Position numbers and translations under genes: made by a program
Shown here: positions 7,108 to 15,013 of the stretch, in pieces
Position numbering within the stretch: the first letter of the stretch is position 1
Layout: each line of letters begins with the position of its first letter
NCBI GenBank assembly: GCA_035549175.1
Contig: DASZRL010000023.1
Coordinates: 1-29,184, forward strand
Reading direction: 5' to 3'
Source: DASTSN01 sp035549175
GTDB lineage: Bacteria > Bacteroidota > Bacteroidia > Chitinophagales > Chitinophagaceae
DNA: 29,184 bases
The notes under the pieces: model-generated
The model's input: only the letters and a program-made list of their open reading frames with translations
Told to the model about the DNA's origin: nothing
Databases searched by the model: none

Positions 7108-7641
7108 ATGATACATGTCACCCTGAACAGGGCCCGCCCTGTCAGTCATCCTGTCTATTTGCCCGCCGAGTACCATCCGACGGCGGATGTCCAATCCAAA
7201 CAAATCGGAAAAGGTACCCTGATCTGGCAGTTTGCGGTCGTGCTCGAAGGGGCACGTATTGGAGAAAACTGCAATATCAACTGCCATACCTTCGTGGAGA
7301 ACGATGTCGTACTCGGCAATAACGTGACGGTTAAGTCCGGGGTCTACCTCTGGGACGGCATCGAGGTGGAGGACGATGTGTTCATCGGGCCCAACGCTAC
7401 CTTCGTCAACGACAATCACCCCCGCTCCAAACAGTATCCCGAAAAATTCCTGCGTACCCGGATCTGCCGGGGAGCCTCCATCGGGGCCAATGCCACCATC
7501 CTGGGCGGCATCACCATTGGCCAGTACGCCATGATCGGCGCCGGCAGTGTAGTTACCCGGAATGTGCCTCCCTTTACGATGGTTTACGGGAACCCGGCCC
7601 GGGTCATCGGTAAGGTGGACCGGAGCGGAAAACTGATTTAA
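7108..7641 (+). CDS. Left-handed beta-helix acyltransferase (sugar N-acetyltransferase type)
   Basis: The 177-residue product is almost entirely hexapeptide repeats ([LIV]GxxxxI-like turns, residues about 24-152), the fold of LbH acyltransferases. The block IGPNATFVNDNHPRSK (93-108) and the end GNPARVIG (161-168) match the WlbB/FdtC group, which transfers an acetyl group from acetyl-CoA to an amino group on a nucleotide-linked sugar in the making of lipopolysaccharide or glycans. The exact sugar cannot be told. His60, in NCHTF, and Asn101/Asn103 are in the conserved part of the fold. The gene is alone, with its own minus-7 box and a strong terminator; no sugar aminotransferase or dehydratase gene is adjacent, which is unusual for this type. 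Confidence 0.85.
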   Translation: MIHVTLNRARPVSHPVYLPAEYHPTADVQSKQIGKGTLIWQFAVVLEGARIGENCNINCHTFVENDVVLGNNVTVKSGVYLWDGIEVEDDVFIGPNATFVNDNHPRSKQYPEKFLRTRICRGASIGANATILGGITIGQYAMIGAGSVVTRNVPPFTMVYGNPARVIGKVDRSGKLI

Positions 7642-7671
7642 ATTCCGTTGGAATAAACGCGGTTCAAACTA

Positions 7672-7698
7672 CCCCGCCTGTGGCGGGGATTTTTTTTT
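7672..7698 (+). terminator. Strong intrinsic terminator
   Basis: CCCCGCC-TGT-GGCGGGG, a perfect seven-pair stem, is followed by a run of nine T. It ends the acyltransferase gene, 30 bases after its stop, and faces the end of xerD. Confidence 0.9.
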
Positions 7699-7708
7699 CC
7701 CCGCGGGG

Positions 7709-8611
7709 TCAGCGCCGGAAAGCGGGGTGGTGGTGTTCCAGGGTCCGTCGCAGGTATTCGCGGTCCAGGTGGGTGTAAATCTCGGTGGTGGTGATACTTT
7801 CATGGCCCAGCATTTCCTGGACGGCCCGCAGGTCGGCCCCGCCTTCCACCAGGTGGGTGGCAAAGGAATGGCGGAAGGTGTGGGGCGAGACTTTTTTGGC
7901 AATGCCAGCCTGGCCAGCCAGGTCCCGGATGATCAGAAAGATCATCACCCGCGACAGCCGGCTTCCCCGGTTATTGAGGAACAAATAGTCTTCATGGCCT
8001 TTGCGGACGGGCAGGTGCACGCGGATATTGTCCTTGTACAGGCGGATGTACCTGGCGGCACGCTTGCCCAGCGGGACCAGCCGCTCCTTGTCTCCCTTGC
8101 CGGTTACCCGCAGAAACCCCGCCTCCAGGAAGAGCTGCGAGATCTTCAGGCCGGTCACCTCGCTGACCCGCAGCCCGCAGCTGTACATGGTCTCCAGGAT
8201 CGCCCTGTTCCTGCCTCCTTCGGGCCGGCTCAGGTCGATCTGGGCGATAATGCGCTCAATTTCCGCAAAACTCAGCACGTCCGGCAGCGACCGCTTCAGT
8301 TTTGGCGCCTCCAGCAAGGCCGTGGGATCCTGACTCGCGATATTTTCCAGCTGGCAGTATTTGTAGAATGCGCGTATCCCGGAGATGAGGCGCGCCTGGG
8401 AGGTACGGGTCATGCCCAGGCCGGCCACCCATTTCATGAGATGCTGGAGGTCGGACAGGACAACCTGGGCGGGTGATTTGGCGGTGCCTTCCTGCTCCAG
8501 GAAGGCCGTAAGTTTGTCCAGGTCCCGCAGGTAAGCCTCCACGGAATTTTCGGAAAGTGATTTTTCCAGCTGCAGGTACGACGTAAAGCCTTTTTTATAT
8601 GCTTCCCACAT
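7709..8611 (-). CDS. xerD: Site-specific tyrosine recombinase XerD
   Basis: The 300-residue product has the SAM-like core-binding domain (residues about 1-90) and the catalytic domain (about 108-290). All six catalytic residues fall where they do in E. coli XerD: Arg148 (CGLRVSE), Lys172 (GKGDKER), His244 and Arg247 (HTFRHSF), His270 (LGHESI) and Tyr279 (EIYTHLD). With a XerC partner it resolves chromosome dimers at dif during division. The start ATG lies five bases after the stop of the lipoprotein gene, so both are probably on one message from the promoter at 9291. No dif site or integrated element is seen near it, which fits a housekeeping recombinase and not a mobile integrase. Confidence 0.93.
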   Translation of the reverse strand: MWEAYKKGFTSYLQLEKSLSENSVEAYLRDLDKLTAFLEQEGTAKSPAQVVLSDLQHLMKWVAGLGMTRTSQARLISGIRAFYKYCQLENIASQDPTALLEAPKLKRSLPDVLSFAEIERIIAQIDLSRPEGGRNRAILETMYSCGLRVSEVTGLKISQLFLEAGFLRVTGKGDKERLVPLGKRAARYIRLYKDNIRVHLPVRKGHEDYLFLNNRGSRLSRVMIFLIIRDLAGQAGIAKKVSPHTFRHSFATHLVEGGADLRAVQEMLGHESITTTEIYTHLDREYLRRTLEHHHPAFRR

Positions 8612-8616
8612 GAGTC

Positions 8617-9270
8617 TTACAGGTGGATCGCCTTTTCCAGCGGGGTCTTTTTGCCGCCCTGCACGAGGTTCACGAAAATCCGCGAGCGGGTCACATTGAC
8701 CGAATCAAAGGTCGCATGCAGGTTGTTGAAATCAATATCCAGCTCCTTGTCAGCCAGCTTGAGCTGTTCCTTTTTGCCGGTCGCCATGTCTTCCACATAG
8801 ACAAAGGCATAGTCGGCATAACAGATCAGCCCCTTTTCGATGCGGAACCGGGGGTCAAAATGCGTCAGCGCACTGCTGAACTTGCTGATATCTTCCCGTT
8901 TGTTGAAGGGAAGCTTCAGCAGGTAGCCCCGGAACGTGGAGCAGTCGTTGAACTGGAGCCAGGCGTAGCTGGTATCATAGATCTTGCACTCGGTGTATTG
9001 GGGACTGATCGTGACGGGGTGGCCCAGCAGGTAAGAGAGTTCCATCTTCCGGTTATTTTCCAGGTAGCGGTTGCTCCAGATCAGGGTGTCGGGTGAACAG
9101 GCATGGGCCGTGATAAAGACATAAGACTTCCCGGGATCGGTGGACGTAAACTTGATGGAATCGGTGAGGCAGGGTTTTTCACAATAAGAGACGGGCTTTT
9201 TTTCCTTGGGGGAACAGCCGGCAAACAGCCCGAGGGCTGTCATCAGGATGGTCAGGGATTTCAGGGTCAT
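8617..9270 (-). CDS. Putative lipoprotein of unknown function
   Basis: From the ATG at 9270 the product has 217 residues and a lipoprotein signal (TLKSLTILMTALGLFAGC, lipid-modified Cys19), so it should sit in the membrane facing the periplasm or on the outer membrane. The frame is open to 9303, but that longer start lies upstream of the minus-7 box at 9291-9298 and would spoil the signal peptide. The body is mostly beta-type, with four further cysteines in the first half (YCEKPC near the N-terminus, TECKIY, NDCSTF), which could form disulfides. I do not recognise a family. It probably shares a message with xerD, five bases downstream. Confidence 0.75.
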   Translation of the reverse strand: MTLKSLTILMTALGLFAGCSPKEKKPVSYCEKPCLTDSIKFTSTDPGKSYVFITAHACSPDTLIWSNRYLENNRKMELSYLLGHPVTISPQYTECKIYDTSYAWLQFNDCSTFRGYLLKLPFNKREDISKFSSALTHFDPRFRIEKGLICYADYAFVYVEDMATGKKEQLKLADKELDIDFNNLHATFDSVNVTRSRIFVNLVQGGKKTPLEKAIHL

Positions 9271-9290
9271 AGACGGGTTGTTACAGGGAA

Positions 9291-9298
9291 CAAAAATA
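9291..9298 (-). promoter_or_regulatory. Minus-7 box TATTTTTG for lipoprotein-xerD
   Basis: This is a full TAnnTTTG match on the minus strand, 20 bases before the ATG at 9270. It decides the start codon of the lipoprotein gene. No clear minus-33 TTG is seen. Confidence 0.55.
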
Positions 9299-9331
9299 GC
9301 CACTTGACCCGTTCCGGATAGTTTTTTCTTT

Positions 9332-9339
9332 TATCTTCG
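9332..9339 (+). promoter_or_regulatory. Probable minus-7 box TATCTTCG for the YkgJ-manA pair
   Basis: Seven of eight positions match TAnnTTTG, 16 bases before the ATG at 9356, the same spacing as other promoters in the window. Confidence 0.4.
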
Positions 9340-9355
9340 GCCTTCAAGCATCACC

Positions 9356-9877
9356 ATGAAAACGAAGACTATCAACCTGCGCTCGTTTCGCCAGCGGGTC
9401 CGTTACCACAAGACCGCACTGCGCAGGTTCCTGTCCCGCCTGGAGAAGCATCCCCCGGCGCGGCTGGATGCCATGACGACCGCCGTGGAAAAGGAAGTGT
9501 GGGAGGAAGTTGACTGCCTGACCTGCGCCAATTGCTGCAAAACCATGACGCCGACGTATACGCCGGGTGATATCCGGCGCATCGCCGCCCATTTCAGGAT
9601 GACGCCCGACCAGTTCCGCGCTAAATGGCTGACCCGGGAACGCAGCAGCGGCGACTGGATGAACAAATCCACGCCCTGCCAGTTTCTCAACCTGGAGAAT
9701 AATAAGTGCAGCATCTATGCCATCCGGCCGGTGGACTGCGCCGGTTTTCCGCACCTGCCCAAACGCCGGATGGTAGATTACATGCATGTCCACAAGCAAA
9801 ACCTGGAATACTGCCCGGCCACCTATAAGATGGTGGAGAAGATCCGCCAGCGGATTGACCAGGGCGCCGGCTCCTAA
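9356..9877 (+). CDS. YkgJ-family zinc/iron-chelating cysteine-cluster protein
   Basis: The 173-residue product has the cluster CLTCANCC (Cys54, 57, 60, 61) followed by Cys108, Cys118 (NKCSIY) and Cys128 (RPVDCAGFP), plus Cys153. This CxxCxxCC...CxI/FxxRPxxC arrangement defines the YkgJ/UPF0153 family, thought to bind zinc or an iron-sulfur cluster; the biological role is unknown. There is no signal peptide, so it is cytoplasmic. The first 45 residues are basic and helical (RQRVRYHKTALRRF). The manA start is 15 bases after the stop on the same strand, so the two are probably co-transcribed; no functional link between them is known to me. Confidence 0.88.
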   Translation: MKTKTINLRSFRQRVRYHKTALRRFLSRLEKHPPARLDAMTTAVEKEVWEEVDCLTCANCCKTMTPTYTPGDIRRIAAHFRMTPDQFRAKWLTRERSSGDWMNKSTPCQFLNLENNKCSIYAIRPVDCAGFPHLPKRRMVDYMHVHKQNLEYCPATYKMVEKIRQRIDQGAGS

Positions 9878-9892
9878 CCTGCAACCCGACGC

Positions 9893-11122
9893 ATGAAACG
9901 CGCTGCCTTACCTGAATCGATTTACCGTCTCTATGGCCAGGTCCAGCACTACAGCTGGGGGGGGTATGACTACATCCCGCAACTGCTGGGAAAAGCCAAC
10001 CCCGACCGGCAGCCTTTTGCCGAATACTGGATGGGGGCCCATCCGTTGGCCGGCGCCCGCCTGGGAAAGGAGTTGCAGCCCCTCGACCAGCTGGTACGCC
10101 GCAACCCCGAGGCTGTGCTGGGGCGGACGGTGGCCGCGCAGTTCCATGAACTGCCCTACCTGTTCAAGATCCTGGATGTGCGCGATATGCTTTCTATCCA
10201 GGTTCATCCCAACAAGGCTGCCGCGGAGCGGGAGTTCGCAGCCGAGAACGCGCGGGGCGTATCCCTGACCGATCCGGCCCGCAATTACAAGGATGCCAAC
10301 CACAAGCCGGAACTGATGGTGGCCCTCAGTGAATTCTGGCTCCTCCATGGCTTTAAACCCGAGGACCGCCTGCATGCCATCCTGGAGGCAGTAGAGGAAC
10401 TGCGCTTCCTGGCCCCGGTCCTGGACACGGGTGGCTGCGAGGCGCTGTACCGTACCGTGATGGAAATGCCTGCCGGGGAAGTGAACCGCCGGTTGCAGCC
10501 CCTGCTGGACCGCATCGTGCCCCCGTACCAGGCCGGGGCCCTGACCCGGGATCAGGAGGATTTCTGGGCGGCCCGCGCCGCCCTGACCTTCAACCGGCCG
10601 GGCAGCATTGACCGGGGTATTTTTTCCATCTACCTGTTCAACCTGGTCCACCTCCATGCAGGCCAGGGGATATTCCAGGACGCGGGCGTTCCCCACGCCT
10701 ACCTGGAAGGTCAGAATGCCGAGATCATGGCCAACTCCGATAACGTGCTGCGCGGCGGACTCACGACCAAACATATTGACGTGCCGGAACTGCTCAAGCA
10801 TGTCCAGTTCCGGCCCGTGCTTCCCGACGTTCTGGAGGGGGTAGCCGGCCTGCCTGGGGAAATCGTCTACCGGACGCCGGCCCGCGAGTTCGAGCTCAGC
10901 CGCATCCGGCTGGGGGCCGCGGAGCGGTGCCAGTTCACGACCCGCAGCGGGGAAATTCTCCTGGTCCTGGAAGGACGCGTCCGCATTCATGTAGCCAACG
11001 AACTCACTTCGCTGGGCCGCGGGCAATCCGTGTTTGTGCTGGCCGGCCAGCCGGTGGAAATGAAGGCGGTGGAAAGCACCGTGCTGTTCCGGGCAACGGT
11101 CCCTGTGCACAACGGTGAATAA
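9893..11122 (+). CDS. manA: Mannose-6-phosphate isomerase, class I
   Basis: The 409-residue product interconverts mannose-6-phosphate and fructose-6-phosphate, feeding GDP-mannose for glycan synthesis or taking mannose into glycolysis. The zinc ligands are visible: Gln103 and His105 (SIQVHPNK), Glu140 (HKPEL) and His268 (VPHAY). The catalytic arginine is Arg287 in SDNVLRGGLTTKH. The N-terminal YSWGG motif and the C-terminal cupin half (about 330-400) complete the classical type I fold at normal length. Transcription probably comes from the promoter before the YkgJ gene. The start ATG gives MKRAALPESIYRLYG, the usual family N-terminus. Confidence 0.93.
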   Translation: MKRAALPESIYRLYGQVQHYSWGGYDYIPQLLGKANPDRQPFAEYWMGAHPLAGARLGKELQPLDQLVRRNPEAVLGRTVAAQFHELPYLFKILDVRDMLSIQVHPNKAAAEREFAAENARGVSLTDPARNYKDANHKPELMVALSEFWLLHGFKPEDRLHAILEAVEELRFLAPVLDTGGCEALYRTVMEMPAGEVNRRLQPLLDRIVPPYQAGALTRDQEDFWAARAALTFNRPGSIDRGIFSIYLFNLVHLHAGQGIFQDAGVPHAYLEGQNAEIMANSDNVLRGGLTTKHIDVPELLKHVQFRPVLPDVLEGVAGLPGEIVYRTPAREFELSRIRLGAAERCQFTTRSGEILLVLEGRVRIHVANELTSLGRGQSVFVLAGQPVEMKAVESTVLFRATVPVHNGE

Positions 11123-11150
11123 CTCAACCGGCCATATAGGGCAATTCCTG

Positions 11151-11158
11151 TATTTTTG
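11151..11158 (+). promoter_or_regulatory. Minus-7 box TATTTTTG for the DUF6580 gene
   Basis: This is a full TAnnTTTG match, 17 bases before the ATG at 11176. It makes the gene a separate unit from manA, whose stop is only 28 bases upstream. Confidence 0.55.
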
Positions 11159-11175
11159 CAACGAAACGCGTAATC

Positions 11176-11754
11176 ATGAAATTGAATAAACTGACCTGGG
11201 TGGCGTTTGGCCTGCTGTTGCTGTCCAGTTCCCTGTACCGGGTGTGGGATGCCCGGCCGCTGGGCTTTATCCCCCTTTTCTCCATGGCGATTTTCAGCGG
11301 CATGGTCATCAGGAACCGCTATGCCGCCTTCCTGGTCCCCCTGGTCTCCCTGTTTGCCAGCGACCTGCTCTATGAAGTGCTTTACCGCAGTAACCTGACG
11401 GAGATCCGCGGATTTTACCAGGGTCAGGTAATCAATTACCTGCTGATAGTCGGCACGACCGGGATCGGTATGCTGGTACGGCGTATCAACGTCCTTACCG
11501 TAACCGCTGCTTCCCTTGGGGCTCCGACCCTGTATTTTCTGATTTCCAACCTGCTGTACTGGACCGGGGGCGGCACCGATATCCGCACCCAGCTGCCCCT
11601 GAGCCGCGGGATGGACGGGCTGCTGCAATCCTATAACCAGGCGCTTCCCTTCTACCAGGGAGCGGTACTGGGTACCCTGTTTTTCTCCACCCTGTTTTTC
11701 GGGGTCTATTACCTGCTGAACCGGCCTGCTGCTGCGGCACATCGCACTGCCTGA
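11176..11754 (+). CDS. DUF6580 family membrane protein (putative transport component)
   Basis: The 192-residue product has about five hydrophobic helices (residues about 6-20, 28-58, 75-93, 97-121 and 150-180). The pattern IPLFSMAIFSG, then FLVPLVSLFASDL, NYLL, YFLISNLLYW and a final ALPFYQGAVLGTLFFS matches the DUF6580 family, whose shape resembles the substrate-binding (S) component of ECF vitamin transporters. The role is not established. No ECF ATPase or T-component gene is nearby. It faces a PP-loop ATPase gene tail to tail across a shared terminator. Confidence 0.8.
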   Translation: MKLNKLTWVAFGLLLLSSSLYRVWDARPLGFIPLFSMAIFSGMVIRNRYAAFLVPLVSLFASDLLYEVLYRSNLTEIRGFYQGQVINYLLIVGTTGIGMLVRRINVLTVTAASLGAPTLYFLISNLLYWTGGGTDIRTQLPLSRGMDGLLQSYNQALPFYQGAVLGTLFFSTLFFGVYYLLNRPAAAAHRTA

Positions 11755-11823
11755 CGTACCGGGATCAACCGGCAGGGGAGTTCCTGTTTTTACATTGCAA
11801 AGATTATCGGAATAACGATAAGG

Positions 11824-11852
11824 GCATCCGGCTTCGGCCGGATGTACTGTTT
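11824..11852. terminator. Hairpin terminator with UUCG tetraloop
   Basis: CATCCGGC and GCCGGATG close a C(TTCG)G tetraloop in a perfect eight-pair stem, with an added G-T pair; a TTTT run lies five bases further on. It lies between two converging genes and may serve both. Confidence 0.65.
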
Positions 11853-11881
11853 TGGGGAGTGCCCGCGGCGAGCTGCACGTC

Positions 11882-12538
11882 TCAGGCCTGTTCCTCCAGG
11901 CCGGCAAACCAGTATCCGTCATGACAGCGGGTCCCGGTAACGCGGACCTCCAGGCGCCGGCTGAATAGGGGGCAATCCAGCACCAGCGTGTGGTATTCTC
12001 CGTTCTCCCCGCAGGGATCGACGCCCAGGGACACCAATTCATCCACCAGGGCGGGGGAGAGGGTCCGCCCCAGGTACCGGGGACCCATTACCGCATTACA
12101 GCTGACGATCAGGGTTTCCAGGCCGGCTTCCAGCATCCGGCTGACCAGGTTGAGCCGGTCCTGTTTCCACAGGGGCAGCAGGGCCTGCAGGCCCGCCCGG
12201 GTGCACACGGATTCTTCCCAGTCGCGGTGCGCCTGCAGGTCGATGTCCCCGAATACCGCATGGGTCAGCTGGTAGGCGGCCTTCAATTCCTGCAGCGCGC
12301 CGGTGAAGCGTGCTTCGTATTGCGGCCAGGAGCTGGCAACCAGGTGAATGGGCAGGCCCGCGCACTCCGCCTGCTGCTGCAGCAGGGTGGCGGGGATGCC
12401 ATGAGACCGGGAAATCTGTCCCTCCTCATTGAGCACGTTCAGCAGGGCCGCGGGCCGGTAACCGAGGCCCAGGACCTGCATCAGCGCAAAGCAGCTGTCT
12501 TTTCCGCCGCTCCAGGAGCATACTACCTTACGGGTCAT
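11882..12538 (-). CDS. PP-loop ATPase, diphthine--ammonia ligase (Dph6/COG2102) type
   Basis: From the ATG at 12538 the product has 218 residues; a TTG two codons earlier is less likely. It begins with the PP-loop SWSGGKDSCFAL (residues about 8-19), the ATP-binding signature of N-type ATP pyrophosphatases. The C-terminal half carries GRTL, DPCGENGEYHT and LDCPLF, which mark the Dph6/MJ0570 group. In eukaryotes Dph6 amidates diphthine on elongation factor 2. Bacteria lack diphthamide, so the true reaction here is unknown; an ATP-dependent amidation or ligation is all that can be inferred. RNase HI is 60 bases upstream on the same strand. Confidence 0.85.
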   Translation of the reverse strand: MTRKVVCSWSGGKDSCFALMQVLGLGYRPAALLNVLNEEGQISRSHGIPATLLQQQAECAGLPIHLVASSWPQYEARFTGALQELKAAYQLTHAVFGDIDLQAHRDWEESVCTRAGLQALLPLWKQDRLNLVSRMLEAGLETLIVSCNAVMGPRYLGRTLSPALVDELVSLGVDPCGENGEYHTLVLDCPLFSRRLEVRVTGTRCHDGYWFAGLEEQA

Positions 12539-12598
12539 CGTCAATTGGTTGGGTGGGAATATGGGTTCAGGTGCCCGGGGAAGGAACCCTTTCGCTGG

Positions 12599-13060
12599 TT
12601 ATCCGGGCTCGTAGCCGGTGTCTTCGATCAGGTGGCCGCCATCCGCGGCCGAGGTCGCCAGTTCGTCGCACCGGTTGTTGAAGGGATTGTCGGCATGGCC
12701 GCGCACCCAGACGAACCGGACATGGTGCTCCCGGGCCAGTTCGTGGTAGCGCGTCCACAGGTCCCTGTTTTTTTTGCCTCCCCGGAAATCCGTGGCCAGC
12801 CAGTTTTTCAGCCATCCTTTCTGTACGGCGTTGACGACATACTGGCTGTCGGAATAGATGGTCACGGCCAGCCCCTTTTTGCGAAGGGCCTCCAGGCCTG
12901 CAATGACTGCGCGCAGTTCCATGCGGTTGTTGGTCGTGTGCCTGTATCCCTGGGACAGTTCCCGGCGATGGGTTCCGCTCATCAGGATGACGCCATAACC
13001 ACCGGGCCCGGGATTGCCGCGGGCAGCGCCGTCCGTGTACATCGTGATTTCGTTTGCCAT
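12599..13060 (-). CDS. rnhA: Ribonuclease HI
   Basis: From the ATG at 13060 the product has 153 residues and starts MANEITMYTDG, as the family does; an in-frame start at 13096 adds twelve unconserved residues. It cuts the RNA strand of RNA-DNA hybrids, removing primers and R-loops. The metal-binding residues are Asp10 (YTDGAARGNPG), Glu48 (RMELRA), Asp71 (YSDSQY) and Asp132 (RCDELA), with His122 (RGHADN) as the general base. The basic handle KGWLKNW...GGKKNRDLW, as in the E. coli enzyme, is present. A near-consensus box TATCTTTA lies at 13108-13115, so it may be transcribed on its own, with the PP-loop gene following. Confidence 0.95.
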   Translation of the reverse strand: MANEITMYTDGAARGNPGPGGYGVILMSGTHRRELSQGYRHTTNNRMELRAVIAGLEALRKKGLAVTIYSDSQYVVNAVQKGWLKNWLATDFRGGKKNRDLWTRYHELAREHHVRFVWVRGHADNPFNNRCDELATSAADGGHLIEDTGYEPG

Positions 13061-13107
13061 CTGGATTGGATGATTCGTTCGGCGGGCAACTGGCATGCCC
13101 GGCGGGA

Positions 13108-13115
13108 TAAAGATA
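13108..13115 (-). promoter_or_regulatory. Probable minus-7 box TATCTTTA for rnhA
   Basis: Seven of eight positions match TAnnTTTG, 47 bases before the chosen ATG at 13060. The distance to the longer start at 13096 would be 11 bases, so this element alone does not settle the start; family conservation does. Confidence 0.35.
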
Positions 13116-13138
13116 AGCGGGAGGTGGGACTTGCCCGC

Positions 13139-14764
13139 TTAAACCTGGAAAACACCGGTCTGCAGGGCCGGCAGCTGCGGGTTGTGGCTCGCGGCCCGCA
13201 GCCCTTCGGCAATCACGCGCCGGGTATCCAGCGGATCGATGATGGCGTCGACCCAGAGCCGGGCAGCTGCGTAATATGGAGTGGTTTGCCGTTCGTAGCG
13301 GTCGCGGATTTCCTTCAGCAACTGCTGCTCCTGCTGGGGCGGCACCTCGCCGCCGCGGGCCTTCATGGTATTCACCTGGATCTGCAGCAGGGTGCGGGCG
13401 GCCTGCTCGCCGCCCATGACGGCGATCCGGGCGGTGGGCCAGGCATAAATAAAACGGGGGTCATAGGCTTTGCCGCACATGGCGTAGTTGCCTGCCCCGA
13501 AGGAGTTGCCTACGATGATGGTAATCTTAGGCACCACGGAATTGGCCACGGCATTGACCATCTTGGCGCCATCCTTGATGATGCCCGCCTGCTCGCTGCG
13601 GCTGCCGACCATGAACCCGGTGACGTCCTGCAGGAAGACCAGGGGAATTTTTTTCTGGTTGCAGTTCAGGATGAACCGGGCGGCCTTGTCGGCACTGTCG
13701 TGGTAGATCACGCCGCCCAGCTGCATTTCCCCGCGGGCGCTTTTGACCATGCGGCGCTGGTTGGCCACGATGCCAACCGCCCAGCCCTCGATGCGGGCAT
13801 ACCCGCACAGCAGGGACCTGCCATAATCCGCCTTGAACTGCTCGAACGCCGAATCATCCACCAGCCGCTCGATGATCTCCAGCATATCGTACTGCCTGCC
13901 GTCGGCAGGGAAAAGACCGTAGATATCCCGGGGGTCCTTGCGGGGAGCCGCCGGCTCCCGACGGTCAAAAGGATGGGCGGGCGGATGGCCCAGCATGCCC
14001 ATCAGGCGCCGGACATGGTCCAGGCATTCCGCCTCGGTCTGGAAGCGGTAATCGGCGATGCCGGACAGGGCGGTATGGGTCCGGGCGCCGCCGAGGGTCT
14101 CGCTGTCCACGTCTTCCCCGATGGCCGCCTTGACCAGGTAGGGGCCGGCCAAGTAAATGGAACCATTGCCTTCCACCATCAGGGTTTCATCACTCATGAT
14201 GGGCAGGTAGGCGCCGCCCGCCACGCAGGGACCCAGCACGGCAGCGATCTGGGTGATGCCCTGGGCGCTCATGCGCGCGTTATTACGGAAGATCCGGCCG
14301 AAGTGCTCCTTGTCGGGAAAGATTTCATCCTGGAGGGGCAGATAAACGCCGGCGCTGTCCACCAGGTAAATGATGGGCAGATTGTTTTCCATGGCCATTT
14401 CCTGGAGGCGCAGGTTCTTTTTGGCCGTTATGGGGAACCAGGCGCCGGCCTTGACCGTGGGATCATTGGCCACCAGAATGCACTGGCGGCCGCTCACATA
14501 GCCCAGGCCGCCGACCGTGCCGCCGGCCGGGCAGCCACCTTCCGCCTCGTACATCCCGAAGCCGGCGAATGCACCCATCTCGATAAATGGGGTTCCGGGA
14601 TCCAGGAGGTAATCGATCCGTTCGCGGGCCGTCATCTTGTTTTTCTCGCGCAGTTTTTCCACCGCACGCGCGCCACCTCCCTGCCGGATTTTTTCAAGGT
14701 GTCCGGACAGGGTGTCGAGCGCCTGCCGCATGGCTGACTCGTTGGTCTGAAATTCCGCATTCAT
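13139..14764 (-). CDS. Acyl-CoA carboxylase, carboxyltransferase (beta) subunit
   Basis: The 541-residue product is the biotin-dependent carboxyltransferase that moves CO2 from carboxybiotin to an acyl-CoA. It contains both crotonase-like halves: the N-terminal one with GTPFIEMGAFAGFG, VAGGAYLPIMSDE and GGARTHTALSG, the C-terminal one with DVTGFMVG, GNSFGAGNYAMCGKAY and MGGEQAA. The sequence fits the methylcrotonyl-CoA or geranyl-CoA carboxylase beta type better than propionyl-CoA carboxylase, so a role in leucine breakdown is likely but not certain. The biotin-carrying alpha subunit is not in the window. The start ATG gives MNAEFQTNESAMRQAL; a minus-7 box 19 bases upstream excludes the longer open frame that runs to 14923. 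Confidence 0.9.
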   Translation of the reverse strand: MNAEFQTNESAMRQALDTLSGHLEKIRQGGGARAVEKLREKNKMTARERIDYLLDPGTPFIEMGAFAGFGMYEAEGGCPAGGTVGGLGYVSGRQCILVANDPTVKAGAWFPITAKKNLRLQEMAMENNLPIIYLVDSAGVYLPLQDEIFPDKEHFGRIFRNNARMSAQGITQIAAVLGPCVAGGAYLPIMSDETLMVEGNGSIYLAGPYLVKAAIGEDVDSETLGGARTHTALSGIADYRFQTEAECLDHVRRLMGMLGHPPAHPFDRREPAAPRKDPRDIYGLFPADGRQYDMLEIIERLVDDSAFEQFKADYGRSLLCGYARIEGWAVGIVANQRRMVKSARGEMQLGGVIYHDSADKAARFILNCNQKKIPLVFLQDVTGFMVGSRSEQAGIIKDGAKMVNAVANSVVPKITIIVGNSFGAGNYAMCGKAYDPRFIYAWPTARIAVMGGEQAARTLLQIQVNTMKARGGEVPPQQEQQLLKEIRDRYERQTTPYYAAARLWVDAIIDPLDTRRVIAEGLRAASHNPQLPALQTGVFQV

Positions 14765-14783
14765 GGAGCGTAGACTTGTGGAA

Positions 14784-14791
14784 CAAAGATA
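14784..14791 (-). promoter_or_regulatory. Minus-7 box TATCTTTG for the carboxyltransferase gene
   Basis: This is a full TAnnTTTG match, 19 bases before the ATG at 14764. It places the transcription start inside the longer open frame and so fixes the gene start. Confidence 0.6.
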
Positions 14792-14900
14792 GGGCAGCGG
14801 GGAGTAATAGCCGGCCGGGGTGGCCCGGGCCCGCCAGACGGGCCATAAGGCTCCAAAGCCCACAGGTAAGTCAGGGGGCCCGGGTAGAGACCGTTCAACA

Positions 14901-14948
14901 TATTTTGGCGGTGCGGCAGCCAAATACCTTCCAAATATGGTATCTTGG
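14901..14948. promoter_or_regulatory. Cluster of CCAAATA direct and inverted repeats upstream of the GMC gene
   Basis: CCAAATA occurs at 14920-14926 and again at 14931-14937, a spacing of 11 bases, about one helical turn. Inverted relatives TATTTTGG (14901-14908) and TATCTTGG (14941-14948) flank them. TATCTTGG is also one base from the minus-7 consensus for the plus strand. This may be an operator of the divergent GMC oxidoreductase and carboxyltransferase genes. Confidence 0.35.
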
Positions 14949-15013
14949 TGGTTCCTTGTCCTGTATGCCTGCTGCCGTCAAGACAGCGGATTGCCTTGTC
15001 AATTCCTACGCTT

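Noticed and set aside
7709..8611. Tyrosine recombinase as the integrase of a mobile element
   Set aside because: All residues and spacing match housekeeping XerD, and no attachment site, tRNA junction or cargo gene is nearby.
11990..14737. Open frame of 915 codons on the plus strand
   Set aside because: It lies antisense to the PP-loop ATPase, rnhA and carboxyltransferase genes, has no domain or start signal, and such shadows are usual in GC-rich DNA.
14828..14844. GGCCCG-N5-CGGGCC hairpin suggesting a small RNA upstream of the carboxyltransferase gene
   Set aside because: One GC-rich hairpin without a terminator or a clear promoter on either strand is not enough to call an RNA.
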